This document shows positions 34,773 through 46,600 of a DNA stretch of 64,000 bases, piece after piece. The position numbers and the translations under genes are program-made. Positions within the stretch are counted from its first letter, which is position 1; each line of letters begins with the position of its first letter. Below the pieces are notes generated by a model. The model saw only the letters and a program-made list of their open reading frames with translations, searched no databases and had not been told where the DNA came from. Source of the DNA: Amphirosellinia nigrospora (lineage: Eukaryota; Ascomycota; Sordariomycetes; Xylariales; Xylariaceae); contig SCHM01000004.1 in assembly GCA_004123355.1 (NCBI GenBank), positions 5,855,017-5,919,016 of the forward strand. Direction: 5' to 3'.

Positions 34773-35322
34773 GTTTAAATTTGAGTATGAAGTTCTCTCT
34801 GTTGTAGTGTATTAGCTTTCTTTGAAGTATGGTTGGTCTTCATCATGATATCGCGCAGTTGCACATCTTCTTAAGTAGTTGACACAACATTTACTCGAGT
34901 TCATATTTCGGCCGAACTAGTATAAACTCGCCGCTTTGTCATACCTTTCCAATGATTGCTCTAGAAAATGTAGAACACGGCTCCTTAGCGAATTTGTTAA
35001 CTATTTATCAACATTAGTCATGCGGTACTAAAATCACGATCACTAGCATTGTCTATCGGTAGTTAGGATTGCTGTATATGCCAGGTACACATGTATCAAT
35101 AAACGTTGTATAGGTAGTGCTGGAATCAACGTTACTAGAATTGGCAATTGGTGGTTAGGACTTAGCGCTGCTAATATTTTCTATTGCTAAGGCACCTAGC
35201 GTGGTCGCGATAATAACTAGTAAGTTGGACTACTATGAATCTAGCAAATTTAAAAGAATTTGCGTAACCATCAAAACTTACGTTATGATTAATAATGAAT
35301 GACTGTTTCACCTACCTACGGT
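34773..35322. other. Intergenic, AT-rich
   Basis: No gene. AT-rich sequence with several imperfect short direct repeats (CTAGCATTGTCTAT at 35042 and CTAATATTTTCTAT at 35170). Possibly an old degenerate element. Confidence 0.35.
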
Positions 35323-36920
35323 TTAAAAACATTGGTTGTCCTTGCTAAACCCAAAGAGTGATGAAATGCCCCAACCAGATGTCTTTGTGACTTGGCGTGA
35401 GGTTTTGTTATCTAGGGTCAATGAATAAAACGTCAACATGTCGTCGTAACTATCGGTCGCTAAAGCACTTGGCTCCTCAAGTTCGACTGTCTCTTCTCTT
35501 GGGGTGCTTATTCCGCCAACCGTATATACCGATGTTGGAGTAGCTAGGTCGACATCGACGAACTGCCCAGAGCTCTCGCTGTCCTCATCCTCACTCAACA
35601 TTTCCTCAGCCGGGGTCGTAGCACACGACTCCGAAACAATCGGTGGAACATTTAGTGCGAAAGCCGATGAGTGCTCGCTCTTATCCAAGAACCTTCCCGC
35701 GACCTCATTGGTGGTAAACTCCCCATATACCCTGTCTGGGAGCACTCTGTCGATCTCCTCCCGTGGAATACTACAACACTCGAAGTTAGTCGTTACTTTT
35801 AAGAGGGCGAATTATAAGGGATTTAGAAGCTTCGAGATATTCTCACGTCCTAAAAGGGAAATGTTGCTTCTGAAACTTGCTGAAATACAAAGAAAATAGT
35901 TCGGAGAATTACGCACTCATTAAGGATGGTGAGATCAAGACGTTCTGCCGTGTCTATAAACTCGAGTTAGTTACCAACATGTCGAGCACGAATGGGAGGG
36001 AAATGTTCCGAGAATGGCTTACCTGCCTCACGCCTAAATTCCAAAAGGGAAGGATCGATAGCACCGCACTACAATACTGGAGTTAGTAATATTCATAAGC
36101 GTATAGAAGCTGTAGAATCATCTTAGCTGCAAGAGAGATCCCGTGATCTACAATTTGACAAATAAAAAAGAGCAGAAATTGGTTCTGGGATATACTTAAC
36201 TGCTTCAGTCTTGCCGACCTTGCACTACAATACTCGGAGTCAGTTATTGCTATCTAAAGCTAATTTGTGGGAGTTTTGGAAGCTTCCAGACACTCCCTTG
36301 TCCCTTAAAGGGAAACATGGTGCTCTGAAGGTTGTCGAAATAGGAAGAAAATAGCACCGAGAGTTACTCACCGCATGTGGTAGTTTTGCAACAACTATAG
36401 AAGGTGTGTTATGTTGGCATGGGTTCTCATGAACAGTCTTGGGAGGTGATCTTGATCCTAATGACTCCGAAGATGATGAGTTGTCGAGACGTGGCCGGCA
36501 CTATAACAATCGGAGTTAGCTATCGCTATTCAGAGTTGATATGTGGGAGTTTTAGAAGCCTTTCGGCACTCTCTTCCAAGAAGCGAAACTTGGTGCTCTA
36601 AAAGTTTCCAAAACGTTAGAAGATGTACCGAGAGTTACTTACGCAAACGGAAGGCTCCGGAGTACGACAGCCACAGGCGTACTATAACACTAGGAGTTAG
36701 TCGTTGCTTTTGAGAGGGCGAATTTAAAGGGTTTCAGAAGCTTCAAGACATTACATGTCCTTGAAAAAGGCAATATTTTGCTCTGAAACTTGCCAAACTA
36801 GAAAAAAACAGTTCCGAGATTACGCACATAGAAGTATATAGCCATGCAAAACGTAGACGGCTGCGTAGGCTCCAGCGCCCTTTCAGGTTCGGATTTGTTG
36901 AGTGGAGCCAACGTCGACAT
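35323..36920 (-). CDS. Small seven-exon protein whose introns are copies of one another
   Basis: Exons: 36920-36828, 36681-36643, 36500-36372, 36224-36201, 36068-36023, 35953-35917 and 35770-35323 (93, 39, 129, 24, 46, 37 and 448 nt). They total 816 nt, exactly 271 codons plus stop, with no frame error. The start is MSTLAPLNKSEPERALEPTQ. Exons 1-5 give a Cys-rich section (YFYYACGCR, PEPSVCCRP, then CKVGKTEA, CGAIDPSLLEF). The last exon is acidic and Ser/Thr-rich (EEMLSEDEDSESSGQFVDVD) and ends SLFGFSKDNQCF. The CGC-type start recalls small fungal proteins of unknown function. No signal peptide or membrane segment. Introns 1, 2, 3 and 6 are clearly homologous to one another, and introns 4 and 5 share only their ends with them. 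The exact reading-frame closure over seven exons is the main support for the model. Confidence 0.75.
35771..35916 (-). repeat. Introner-like intron copy (intron 6)
   Basis: 146 nt, GTGCGT...TTGTAG, phase 2. Very close to intron 1 across its whole length, including the central GAAGCTTC palindrome, the ATTCGCCCTCT block and the GACTAAC branch site. Confidence 0.8.
35954..36022 (-). repeat. Short intron (intron 5), possible internally deleted copy
   Basis: 69 nt, GTAAGC...TTATAG, phase 1. Only the ends (TTCTCGGAACATTT at the 5' side and CTAACTCGAGT at the 3' side) resemble the longer copies. Confidence 0.5.
36069..36200 (-). repeat. Diverged intron (intron 4)
   Basis: 132 nt, GTTAAG...TTGTAG, phase 0. 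The 3' end (TACTAACTCCAGTATTGTAG) matches intron 3 closely; the interior does not. Confidence 0.55.
36225..36371 (-). repeat. Introner-like intron copy (intron 3)
   Basis: 147 nt, GTGAGT...TTGTAG, phase 0. Terminal CTCGG and CCGAG are inverted to each other. The centre can fold as a hairpin: GGGAGT/ACTCCC flanking the palindrome TGGAAGCTTCCA (36269-36297). Confidence 0.8.
36501..36642 (-). repeat. Introner-like intron copy (intron 2)
   Basis: 142 nt, GTAAGT...TTATAG, phase 0. Closest to intron 3 (shared AACTCTCGGT, AGAGCACCA and AAAACTCCCACA). Flanked by TGC on both exon sides. Confidence 0.8.
36682..36827 (-). repeat. Introner-like intron copy (intron 1)
   Basis: 146 nt, GTGCGT...TTATAG, phase 0. 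Closest to intron 6. Confidence 0.8.
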
Positions 36921-38186
36921 ATTGGTAGGTAGATATATGGAAGCTGAAAGTTGTCAGTAAAACGAATCTTCCGGAGTCTGGAAAGTAGATTGTAGTCTAA
37001 ATGTGGGATTTTGCGCATATAACTAGTGCGCAAGGAGTTTTGGTACTTTATTTTTGTTGTTGAGGAGAGTAATTGTGAGTAGATCAGGTATCGTGTGTTG
37101 AATTTATATCTTATGCTGTAAGTAGGCCTTGTCAATGTTATTGTCCAAGTTACCCAAGAGTCTTTCAGTCGCATCTGGGCATTACCTATTATCTACCAGT
37201 GGCGCCTTTCTTATCATTTCTTGCTGTAATGGAGATCCTTTGTTACAGCATTGTCATGAACTAGGGCGCTTTTACGATTATGTGAACTAATTATGATAGC
37301 TCAGAAGCATGAAAATATGAATAATAGGACAAAGCTTCGAAACAAAATCTTGTTAACCCCTTTGTGGTCCGTCACTTTCGCATCCACCACTCTCGCTGCT
37401 TGGTGCATCTATGAGTAGAGCAGCATTCGATGAAACTCATCACCTGTATCTTCCAGAGGTGATCTGATTTTAAACTTGAGTAGAGTGAAAGTGGGAGAAT
37501 AACCAACAAGCGTACGAATCGCAAGGCATCGAGTCTGGGTTGGAGAGACCTCTGGCTAGGTTATTATACTAGGCGCGACTGGCGATATTGTTATAGTACG
37601 GTATGCAAACAACTGCAGACAGTCATATGCTCGACTTGACTACGTTTTATCATTTAACGCCGTCGTGGCATAGTGCTGCAGCTGTGTTTTGTAATAATTT
37701 GTCTGGAATATACGACGAGATACTAAATTCGGAGGAATTCATGTCATTTCTCCCGACAATTTCCCATGTTTTCTCCAGAGGAGGCCGGACAAGGAATTAG
37801 GACGTAAAGAGTCCTTGTATCTCCGTCTCGGCTCGCATAGCGGATGGGTCACAAAGCACCGCACCATCTCATCCCCGGGCCACGCCATCGAGCGCCCTTA
37901 GCGTATTGTGGAGAGCCCAAGATAGCCGAAACAGCCGGGGACTTATCTACCAAACGCCATCTGAAAGCAACGGTGGATTACAAATCATCAAAGCACACCA
38001 TCCCACATCACCCCGCGTTATCACCACCCTCAATGACTTATATAGCATATATAGGCGCATAGTAGGTACCTACCAACGACGAGACAATCAGATAAACTAA
38101 ACTCAACAGAAAGCCCATCACCTACCATTCACTAATATCATACCGCAGCTGTCTTTGGTAAAGCAAAGAGCATTTTGATCATCATC
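36921..38186. promoter_or_regulatory. Divergent intergenic region
   Basis: 1.3 kb between the intron-repeat gene (minus) and the GST gene (plus). A TTTCAG acceptor about 25 bases upstream of the ATG at 36920 hints at a 5' UTR intron for the minus-strand gene. GTAGGTACCTACC occurs at about 38061-38075. No gene seen. Confidence 0.45.
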
Positions 38187-39090
38187 ATGGCTGCCGCAAA
38201 CCCCAAATTGAAGCTATACACCAACCATGGTTGCCCATGTAAGTGAGAGATGCTTCGTCACATGACACACCCAATATCAACGCCCCTCTCGGTGGCGACC
38301 GACCATTGACCGTTGATTGATTTGGAAAAGGGGCGCACCGCGCACACATCGCGCTCTCGGAGCTCAACGTGCCATTCGACGAGGAGATCATCGACCTCTC
38401 GGTGCCACGAACGGCCGAGTACCTCAAGGTCAACCCACGCGGCCTAGTGCCGTCCTTGGCGGTCGACGGCCAGGTCGTCACCGAGTCGGCCGTCGTGGCC
38501 GGGTTCTTGGCCGACACGTTCCCGTCGCACCTGGTGCCGGCGTCCAGCGACGCCAACGGCCCATTGGCGCGTGCGCGCATCGCCTTCTTCGTCGACACCT
38601 TCATGTCCAAGGTGAACTCCAACTTGTTCCCCCTTATCCTGGCCAAGTCAGACGAGGACCGTGCGTCCTTGGTCCAGAAGACGGTGGATGCCGTCGTCAA
38701 GGAGATCGACCCGCTGCTGGCGAACGCTGGTCCGTTCTTTGGCGGCAGCGACAAGCTCACGCTTGCCGAGGTAAGTTCAAGCCAACACAAATCCGCCCTC
38801 TTTGCTTTTGTTCGCCATTCTCCTGGCCTCGATCCTCCGAGATGAGTGGCGACGCTGTGTATTAACTGCCGCCAACGCGATAGGTTTCTCACGGCTCATT
38901 CGTGATCCGGTTCTGGAGCTGGCCTAAATATGACCTGCTTCCCCAGAAGCTGATCGATGAACTGTCTACCAAAGCGCCCAACTTCGCTCGCTGGGCCGAG
39001 GCAGTGGCAAAACATCCGAGTGTCAATGGCATTTTTGATGCAGAAGATACTGCGACCCGGACGAAGCAGAGGATTGCCAGTATGAAGTAA
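38187..39090 (+). CDS. Glutathione S-transferase, Omega-like
   Basis: Exons: 38187-38238, 38331-38770 and 38884-39090. All are in frame without correction, giving 232 residues. The N-terminal thioredoxin-fold domain has the cysteine motif CPWAHR (split by intron 1 inside the Trp codon), then KVNPRGLVPSL and the glutathione-binding ESAVVAGFLAD. The helical C-terminal domain follows (ARARIAFFVDTF, NAGPFFGGSDKLTLAE, PNFARWAEAVAKHPSV). A Cys active site is typical of Omega and related thiol-transferase classes, which act as dehydroascorbate or glutathionyl reductases; Tau/Phi-type classes use Ser. No targeting signal, so cytosolic. It is one of the few error-free multi-exon genes here. Confidence 0.88.
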
Positions 39091-40777
39091 GTGGTCGTGC
39101 AGACACTTGGATGTTGGTCTTAGCTACGTGTTTCTGTAGAGCAGATAACTTATGATAGCTTGTTTAGCACAATGCACCATGTGTCATCTATAAAGCCTAG
39201 TCTATAGCGCACAAGCTGAATGTCGTGAATGCTGAGGTTGGTGATCGCTACCAACCACTGGGTACAGTAAACAGCGACATACTTAAGATTGGGTAATGAG
39301 CGGAAGACGTGGAACCAGAGGAGCCCGACTCCCCGCCTTCTATAATGGGCGACTTGACCTGAATAAGAAGCGTGATTCAATTCCACTGACTCATAGGTTT
39401 GACTTGGGTGTATACTAGGTAAGTACACATGTGTGGGGGAAAAGAGAAGGGCCACTTCTCCGGACGCGGAACAGCTTCGCCAAATAGGAAACGAACGAAC
39501 TATGTCCGTGCTTAGCTTAAGGTAGCTAGACTTAGGTCTAAGTGATTGGGCATCGGGTATTGCCACGGCGCTGGGCTAAACCGCCTACGGTACTGGACTT
39601 AGTGTACTGCCTAGGATCCGCCCCAGTGCTGTTGAATTACTGTAAGTACGCGGTCAAGGTTATGGTGTCATGACGAGTCATGCCTTAGGTACAACTATTA
39701 GCTATTTAGGCACCTAACTGTATGTCACCGTATTAAAGAAGTTGGGATTGATCCTGTAAGAGTTGAGCCTCACCAAAACAATGCACACAACAGCATCCCA
39801 TTGCTAATACAGTGAATAGCGCTACGCCCTTGAAGGGTTGAATCGAAGTCTGATCTTATATAAGTAGTACACTGTATGGGAGATTGCCTCGGTCGGACTT
39901 GACCGAGTGCTACAGATATCAGGACGCTAACACGCAAAGTAAGTCGGTGTGATAAACAGTTGCGAATATACGGAAACGAGCAATAGTGTAATGCCAGATA
40001 TGTGAACGCGATTTACACATTGTAATACCAATCATATGTTTATCACGCTGCTAGTATTAGTACGCTCCGCTACATTCCCTCCATCGTTCGCAGTAAGCAG
40101 TGTAAGTATGGGTTTTACGTTCTAGAACAAAAAGAAACCAAAAAAAAAAGAGAAACGCTGAACTAGATCGAACATGACCCGAGTATACTGAATGTCTACA
40201 CTCTGGGGTATGGTTGCCGGTGCATCAAAGCCCTTGACATACCGTTACAGTATTGTAACCAGACCAGAAACCAGACAATCGGGACCAGAGTAGGCTGGAT
40301 CCAGCAGACAATTCATACTAATGCATTCATAATTGGTCCTAATGCGTACGACCATGGGTCCCCTGGACGAAAAAAGAGCGGCTACCCCGGTCGTCTACGA
40401 CCAGGGCATACCTTGGCCTCCCTCTCGGCCCCTGCAAATCAACAAGGCCTATCCACTTCGAAGCGAGGAGTGAGATTTGGACAATTCAACCTTTCAACCT
40501 GATTTGTGCAACCATCTTCCCTTCATGTTTCCCACCATCGGCCTCGACAGCCATTGATCAATGACTATTATGGTATCGTTATAGCACCGACCGACCGACC
40601 GGCTGGAGGACACAATTCGGGGTTTCGATTGCTGGTTCCCTTCGGGGGTCTGGGGATCAATACACGCAAGCTTCATCCCGGGCGATTCGCCTTTTCACCC
40701 CGTTCCATCGCCCGTCACCGCCTCCTTGGGAATTAGAATAGGTAACAAAGCACACATCATCCCGCCAACAAGGCGAG
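39091..40777. other. Intergenic, 1.7 kb
   Basis: No gene supported. An A-run (40140-40150) and scattered GTAC/CTAGG motifs only. The last 300 bases are probably promoter/5' UTR of the Clr5-domain gene. Confidence 0.45.
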
Positions 40778-42779
40778 ATGAAAAGGTCTACCCATGCGGC
40801 AGCCATGAACGGGGGCTACCCGTCTCCCGACTCCGATGGGGACGTAGTGAGTTCTGGAGCGTCCACCAAGGCTGGAACGTTACCGGCCACCGAAAGGGAC
40901 TCTGCATCTTGTGAGCCGGCATCAACCGATGCGCAACAGACGGCGAACCGCCGTCGAAAGTCTCACAGCCCCGAAGCATGGGAAGCGGTGAAAGCAGACA
41001 TTGCACGGTTATACTTGGAAGAGAACCGGCGTTTAAAGGTTAGATAGATGCGTTGAGAGTGTTTTTCTTGAGCGTACTTGATAGATAAGGGTCACTCGGC
41101 CATCAGCCCTCTGGCCCTCCTTTACTCCTTTACGCTTGTGCACTCCTCTAGCGATCAAGTTTGTTCTCACGCCGGATCATGACTAACTTTGCCTCCTTAA
41201 TTAGGATGTGATGGCCATCTTAGAAAAAGAACGGGGTTTTGGGCCTCGTGAGTGATGACACCTCCACGATTCACTATGGGAAGAGATTGCGGCTGACGTG
41301 GTAGAGAAGTCCCAAGATGTATAAGACGAAGCTGACACAATGGAAGTTCTTCAAGAACAACCGTCAAGCCGATGTGGCTAATCTATTGTACCTGCAGCGA
41401 CATCGGTTGGCGATGGGCAAAGAGAGCACGTTTCGCCGGAACGGCAGGACCGTCGACGTGGCGGCTTACATAAGGAGGAAAGGCCTTCGACCGGTCGACC
41501 TCCTCGAAGTAGCCGAGTCGGGTGACCTGCCGCCTACGCTGCGATGCCGGACGCCGCCGCCGCCCCACCTCAGCTGCTGCTCCCCAAGGAGATTGCGGCC
41601 CCCGATGACTTCCTCCTGCAGGAGGCCTACCTGCATTGGTCGCTGGATCACCCCCTCATGCCACCGCAACTGGACGCCCGCTACTTCAAGGAATTAGATC
41701 GATACCAACAGGGCGATGCCATGCGCTCCGTGACGCTCCTCACCCATGGCTGCTGGCTCCTGTCGATAGGGAGGATACGCGAGGGGGGCGGCTTTTGCCG
41801 GAGGGCCTTCTCCACCGTCGACCGCGTACTAGACGGGTCGGCCCATTTCGCCGTCTATGAGCTCTTGGGAGTCGTCACGCGGTATCCGGATCTGGGGATC
41901 CAGCGCGCACTCTGGAGCTACCTATCGAAATACGCGGCCAAGATCGGCGGGGTAAACGAGAAGCTGCAGCGCGTTCTGGCCGCCTTCGCCCAACTGGCGC
42001 GGAACTTCAGCCTTGAGCACAACGTCGCCATGGTGCAGTGGGGTCGACGGTTTGCGTCGACGCAGAGCCACGGCACGTTCGACGGCAAGCCGTTCGACTA
42101 CACGCTCATCCAACCCTGGGACATATTGCCGATGAACAGGTCGTACCACCACCGCTACTACCTGAACCAGGGCTGTGGGAGGCTGACGGTATCCCGACGG
42201 CATCGATCTACACTCCAGAGGGGAGGGGGATCCGTGGGACCTACGCGCGGACCTGCTCGTCATCTTCGGGAACCAGACGGCGTGGATGGATGATCGGATA
42301 TCGACAATGGCGCTGAAGATGCTGGCACAAGTGCCGTTGGATCGGCCGCCGGGGTACTTGCACTTCATCTGCCTTTACGCCCTAGCGCAGAACAACCGGG
42401 CGCGTTGCCGGGATGGGAAGGCCCAATTTAATCCCGACCATAAGCTGGCGAGGGAATATTTACGACGAGCCGCCGAGGGTGAGTTACATGGCATGCTCGT
42501 TCACTCACACACAACCTCGAGGGTTCGGCGAAAGGGGATTCTCTCTCTTCCTCTTCCTTTGTCCATTTTTCTCGTTTACACGAAGACCAAACCAAACGTA
42601 GCTGACTCATCCACACGATAGTGCAAGGCCAAGCATGGGAGGCGGGCAAGAATTACTACGAAACACTGACGCTGCTCGAGGCGTGGCACCGAGAAGCCGG
42701 CGACGAAGAAGCGGCCGAGGCGACGCGCCTAAGACGGGAAGTCGAATGCGAAAAGGCGTTCAAGGACTTGCGTCTGTAG
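40778..42779 (+). CDS. Clr5-domain protein (frameshifted)
   Basis: Exons: 40778-41038, 41205-41247, 41305-42478 and 42622-42779. After a Ser/Pro-rich start, the Clr5 domain spans exons 1-3: PEAWEAVKADIARLYLEENRRLK|DVMAILEKERGFGP, then MYKTKLTQWKFFKN. This small fungal domain, named after the S. pombe silencing factor Clr5, probably binds DNA. The remaining 400 residues are helical and typical of the long fungal Clr5 proteins (LLPKEIAAPDDFLLQEAYLH, YHHRYYLNQGCGEADG). The C-terminus resembles TPR-like helices (WEAGKNYYETLTLLEAWHRE). Single bases are missing in runs near 41547 (CCC), 42178 (GGGG) and 42229 (G run), with one apparent extra base near 41310. Corrected, the exons sum to 545 codons. 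Confidence 0.72.
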
Positions 42780-43601
42780 GCTCTTTATCTCATCGACCAT
42801 CAGCTCGTGTCTCATTTCTCTCCACGACTCGCCGCGGATGTAAGGGTGTTTTTGTATGTGTCAATATTGAACGATGGATGTGATATGATGCTAATATCTA
42901 CCCAGGGGGCGTCTAAGGGTAGAGTGACGTAGCCGTAGGCGTCGCTATACCACCGCGAGATAGGTGTAGTTGTAACCATGGCAGAGTTTAGGGAGGGCAA
43001 CGTACGAACAAGATGCCCCTTCACATATGTGTATAGTCTTGTGAAGGGCGATGTGCGGTTTGTAATGTATTTCTGGACGATTGACCGGATGAATTTGCTG
43101 CTTGGGTGGGGTAACGGAAGAGCACACGACAACTTGCCTACTTGAACTAGAAACATATTATACCTTGGGTGGGTATGTAGGTACACAATCAAGATGAACA
43201 ACAGCCAACAGCCGCAATGATTGACACCTGTCGGATTTGGGTTGGTATAAGGTACAAGTATCTGCAGGTACATACTACCTAACGCAGGGCTAACAGGCTA
43301 AAATCAGTCTCTGCACCGCCACATTTTATCTAGGTAGTCACTACCACAATAGCACGTCTACCCCTCCATGCTATGGCTGTGCGCAATGCGATTGCCCTCC
43401 ATCCAACCATCAACAATAATTGTTTGCGCCTAAACATAGCGTCGAGTCATATCAAGGTAGCACACACACACATTAGGTACTCACACTCTCACACACACTC
43501 TCACATACACATCCTCCCCTGCCCCGATCCTACGTCCACCTTCACTAGTATAGAACACACAGGTCAACAGCAATCGCCAATCGCGTGGACGAGAGACGAA
43601 G
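42780..43601. promoter_or_regulatory. Intergenic, upstream of glutaminyl-tRNA synthetase
   Basis: 0.8 kb, no gene. Holds a CA/CT-rich simple repeat (about 43461-43512) within 150 bases of the GlnRS start, consistent with its promoter/5' UTR. Confidence 0.45.
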
Positions 43602-46600
43602 ATGGCCGATGCCGACGCCGTTGTCGAGGCCACGGCCAAGCTCGTACTGGACGACGTGACAGGCGAGAGGGTGTCCAAGTCCGAACTCAAGAAGCGCACT
43701 CAGAAACGAGCCAAAAAGGCCGCCACCGAGAAGGCCAAAGCCGCCGCAGCCCAGGACCCGAACAAGCAGCAGTCGCAGACCGCCCCAAGCCCAAGCCAAA
43801 GCAGGAGGAATCCGTCGTCGACCCCGACGTTATATTCAAGCTCGGCTTTCTCGACGACGTGAGCCTTATGCCCCGAAACCTCGAAACCCCGACGCCCCGT
43901 CCGCATCCACATCCACATCGCTAATACTCGCCTTGTCTATCGCAGGTCTTCAAGGAGCGTCCCGTCAAGCCTGTAGTTACCCGCTTTCCCCCAGAGCCGG
44001 TGAGAACACCCCGCCGTTCGCGCCCTGCGGCGCGTCACATCCACTGGCTGACGGCGCTGTTGCAGAATGGCTTTCTCCACATTGGTCATGCCAAGGCCAT
44101 CTGCGTCAACTTCGGCTTCGCAAGGTACCACGGCGGCAAGACCTTCTTGAGAATGGACGACACCAACCCCGAGGCCGAAGAGGAGAAGTACTTTGTCGCC
44201 ATCGAGGGTAGGTCTTCTATTCACCTATCGCTATAGCTGTACCGCGCCGCCGCCCGCTTACGTCTATGTCGTGCGCCTGCTGATGCGCGTCCTGGTTTTG
44301 CTAGAAATGGTCAAATGGCTTGGGTTTACCCCCGAGGCAGTGACGTACACCAGTGACCAGTTCCAGGAGCTATATGACTTAACCGAGAAACTGATCGAGC
44401 TCGGGAAGGCCTACGTATGCCACTGCAACGGTGCGTCTCCTCTTCCCATGTTACGCCGTGTCGGGCGTGGGCGGCCGCTGATGGTCTGAAATGAGCAGAT
44501 GAGGAGATCAAGGCGCAGCGCGGAGGTGAGAACCATGGACCGAGATTCCGCTGCTCTCACGCCGAACGCTCCGTCGAGACAAACTTGGTCGAGTTTAGAG
44601 GTATGCGAGATGGCAAGTACAAGCCGAGGGAGGCATTTTTGCGCATGAAACAGGTCAGTCTCCCCATACCGGTGGCCTTGCTGTCACCATGGAACATAGT
44701 ATGAGGGACGCCACTGATCGGACCAGGATATCGAGGATGGTAATCCGTAAGTAGAATTACAGCTTTGGCGTCAGGAGAAGGCTACTAACTACCGATGTGA
44801 AAGTCAAATGTGGGATCTTGCTGCTTGTACGAACTCCATTTTCTTGATGGAATATCCCTCCTAAGTCTATTATGCTGACACGCTATCCAGACAGAGTCCT
44901 CGATAAGCCTCATCACCGGACTGGGAATAAATTCCGTATCTATCCGACATGTTAGTCATTCATCAATTCGCATCACAAAGTCCCCGTCGTATTTCGGTAG
45001 CCACCGCTATCGCACATTGACCCTTCTGCTCCCTGTATGCCGTAAATTTAGGCACCTAACGTATTATTTTAGATGATTTGGCTCACTGTTTGACGGATGC
45101 TCTGGAAACTATTACACACAGCCTTTGCACGACTGAGGTCAGCCCCCCGGCGAAAGCCGTTTGTTTGTCTACTCTATCACTTTCTTTAGGTGGGGCGCAA
45201 GGGCTTCATGGCATCACGAGCAACTGTACCCCGCAATCGAATTAACCTTCAAGATGATGAGATTTTGCCGTATAGCAATTGCTAACCTGCCACTCGAATA
45301 GTTTGTTCAGAGCAGAGTGTCCTATGAATGGCTGAACAAAAGCCGTAAGTACGATACCACTTTTAGGGGGCAACTATATCCTCTCCATATTCTATCATTC
45401 AAGTGGGAATGTATTAACCCTTTGAGTTCTCAAGTCGAGGCCTATCTTCCTGCGCAGCCTATCCAACGCGAGTACGGCCGATTAGTACGTAAAATGTCGT
45501 CACATCTCATATCGGATCGTTCGTTAACTGCGATGGGTTAGAGCATTACAGGGACCGTTCTTTCGAAGAGAAAAATCATGAGGTTGGTGAATGAAAAGAT
45601 TGTACGAGGATGGGATGATCCTAGGCTATTCACTCTAATCGCGTAAGTACTATGAACTCACTTAAGAGCTGTCAGATGTCGTCAGACCCATGGAATGTAT
45701 AAGTCTAGAGAAAATACTGACTCGGTCAATACTGAAGCATCAAACGACGAGGAGTGCCACCAGGTGCCATCATCGAGTTCGTCTCGGAGCTCGGAGTTAC
45801 CACTGCACCCGGTGTCATCCAAATCTCGAGATTCGAGCAGACAGTCCGAAGGTACCTAGAGCGTACGGTACCAAGGCTGATGCTTGTCCTTGACCCAATC
45901 CCGGTTGTCATCGAAGATGCAGAGGAAATAGAGGTTGATGTACCTTTCTCTCCCAAGAACCCGGCAATGGGATCGCACAAGCTGAAATTTACACCCACTG
46001 TCTACATTGATCGTTCAGATTTCCGCGAGGTAGGCTGCTCCTTTTAACTGTTTTTCAATAGATGGTGAAGATATAATTACATAGACTGGCGGCCCTATTA
46101 CTGCCACAGCCCTCCAGACTGCGGTCATTTTCAAGCTAGAATGTGGACGATGAATACTAACCCTGTACTAGGTTGATAGCAAGGACTATTTTCGGCTTGC
46201 GCCTAACAAGACGGTTGGATTGCTCCAGGCTCCCTGCCCAATTAAAGCCGTCTCTTTTACCAAAGACGAGGCCACGGGTCAAGTCACTGAGATCCGTGCT
46301 GTTTTTGACAAGGAGACGAAGAAACCGAAGACTTTCATCCAGTGGGTGCCCTCTGATTCACGCGAGATCGAAGTGCGGATCCAGAATTCGTTGTTCAAGT
46401 CGGATAAACCTGACGATGCCGAGGGTGGATACCTCAACGATCTCAATCCCGAGAGCGAAGTAATTTACCCCAAGGCGATGATCGAGTCAGGGTTCGATGA
46501 GGTGAAAGCACGGGCGCCGTGGCCTGAGGCCGCGGGTGAGAGCGAGCTTGGCAAAGGAGGGTTGGAGAGCGTACGCTTCCAAGGCATGAGGGTTGCCTAT

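Noticed and set aside
35771-36827. Regularly spaced repeats resembling a CRISPR-like array
   Set aside because: The repeats are 142-147 nt, diverged, have GT...AG ends with branch sites, and their removal restores a reading frame. They are introns.
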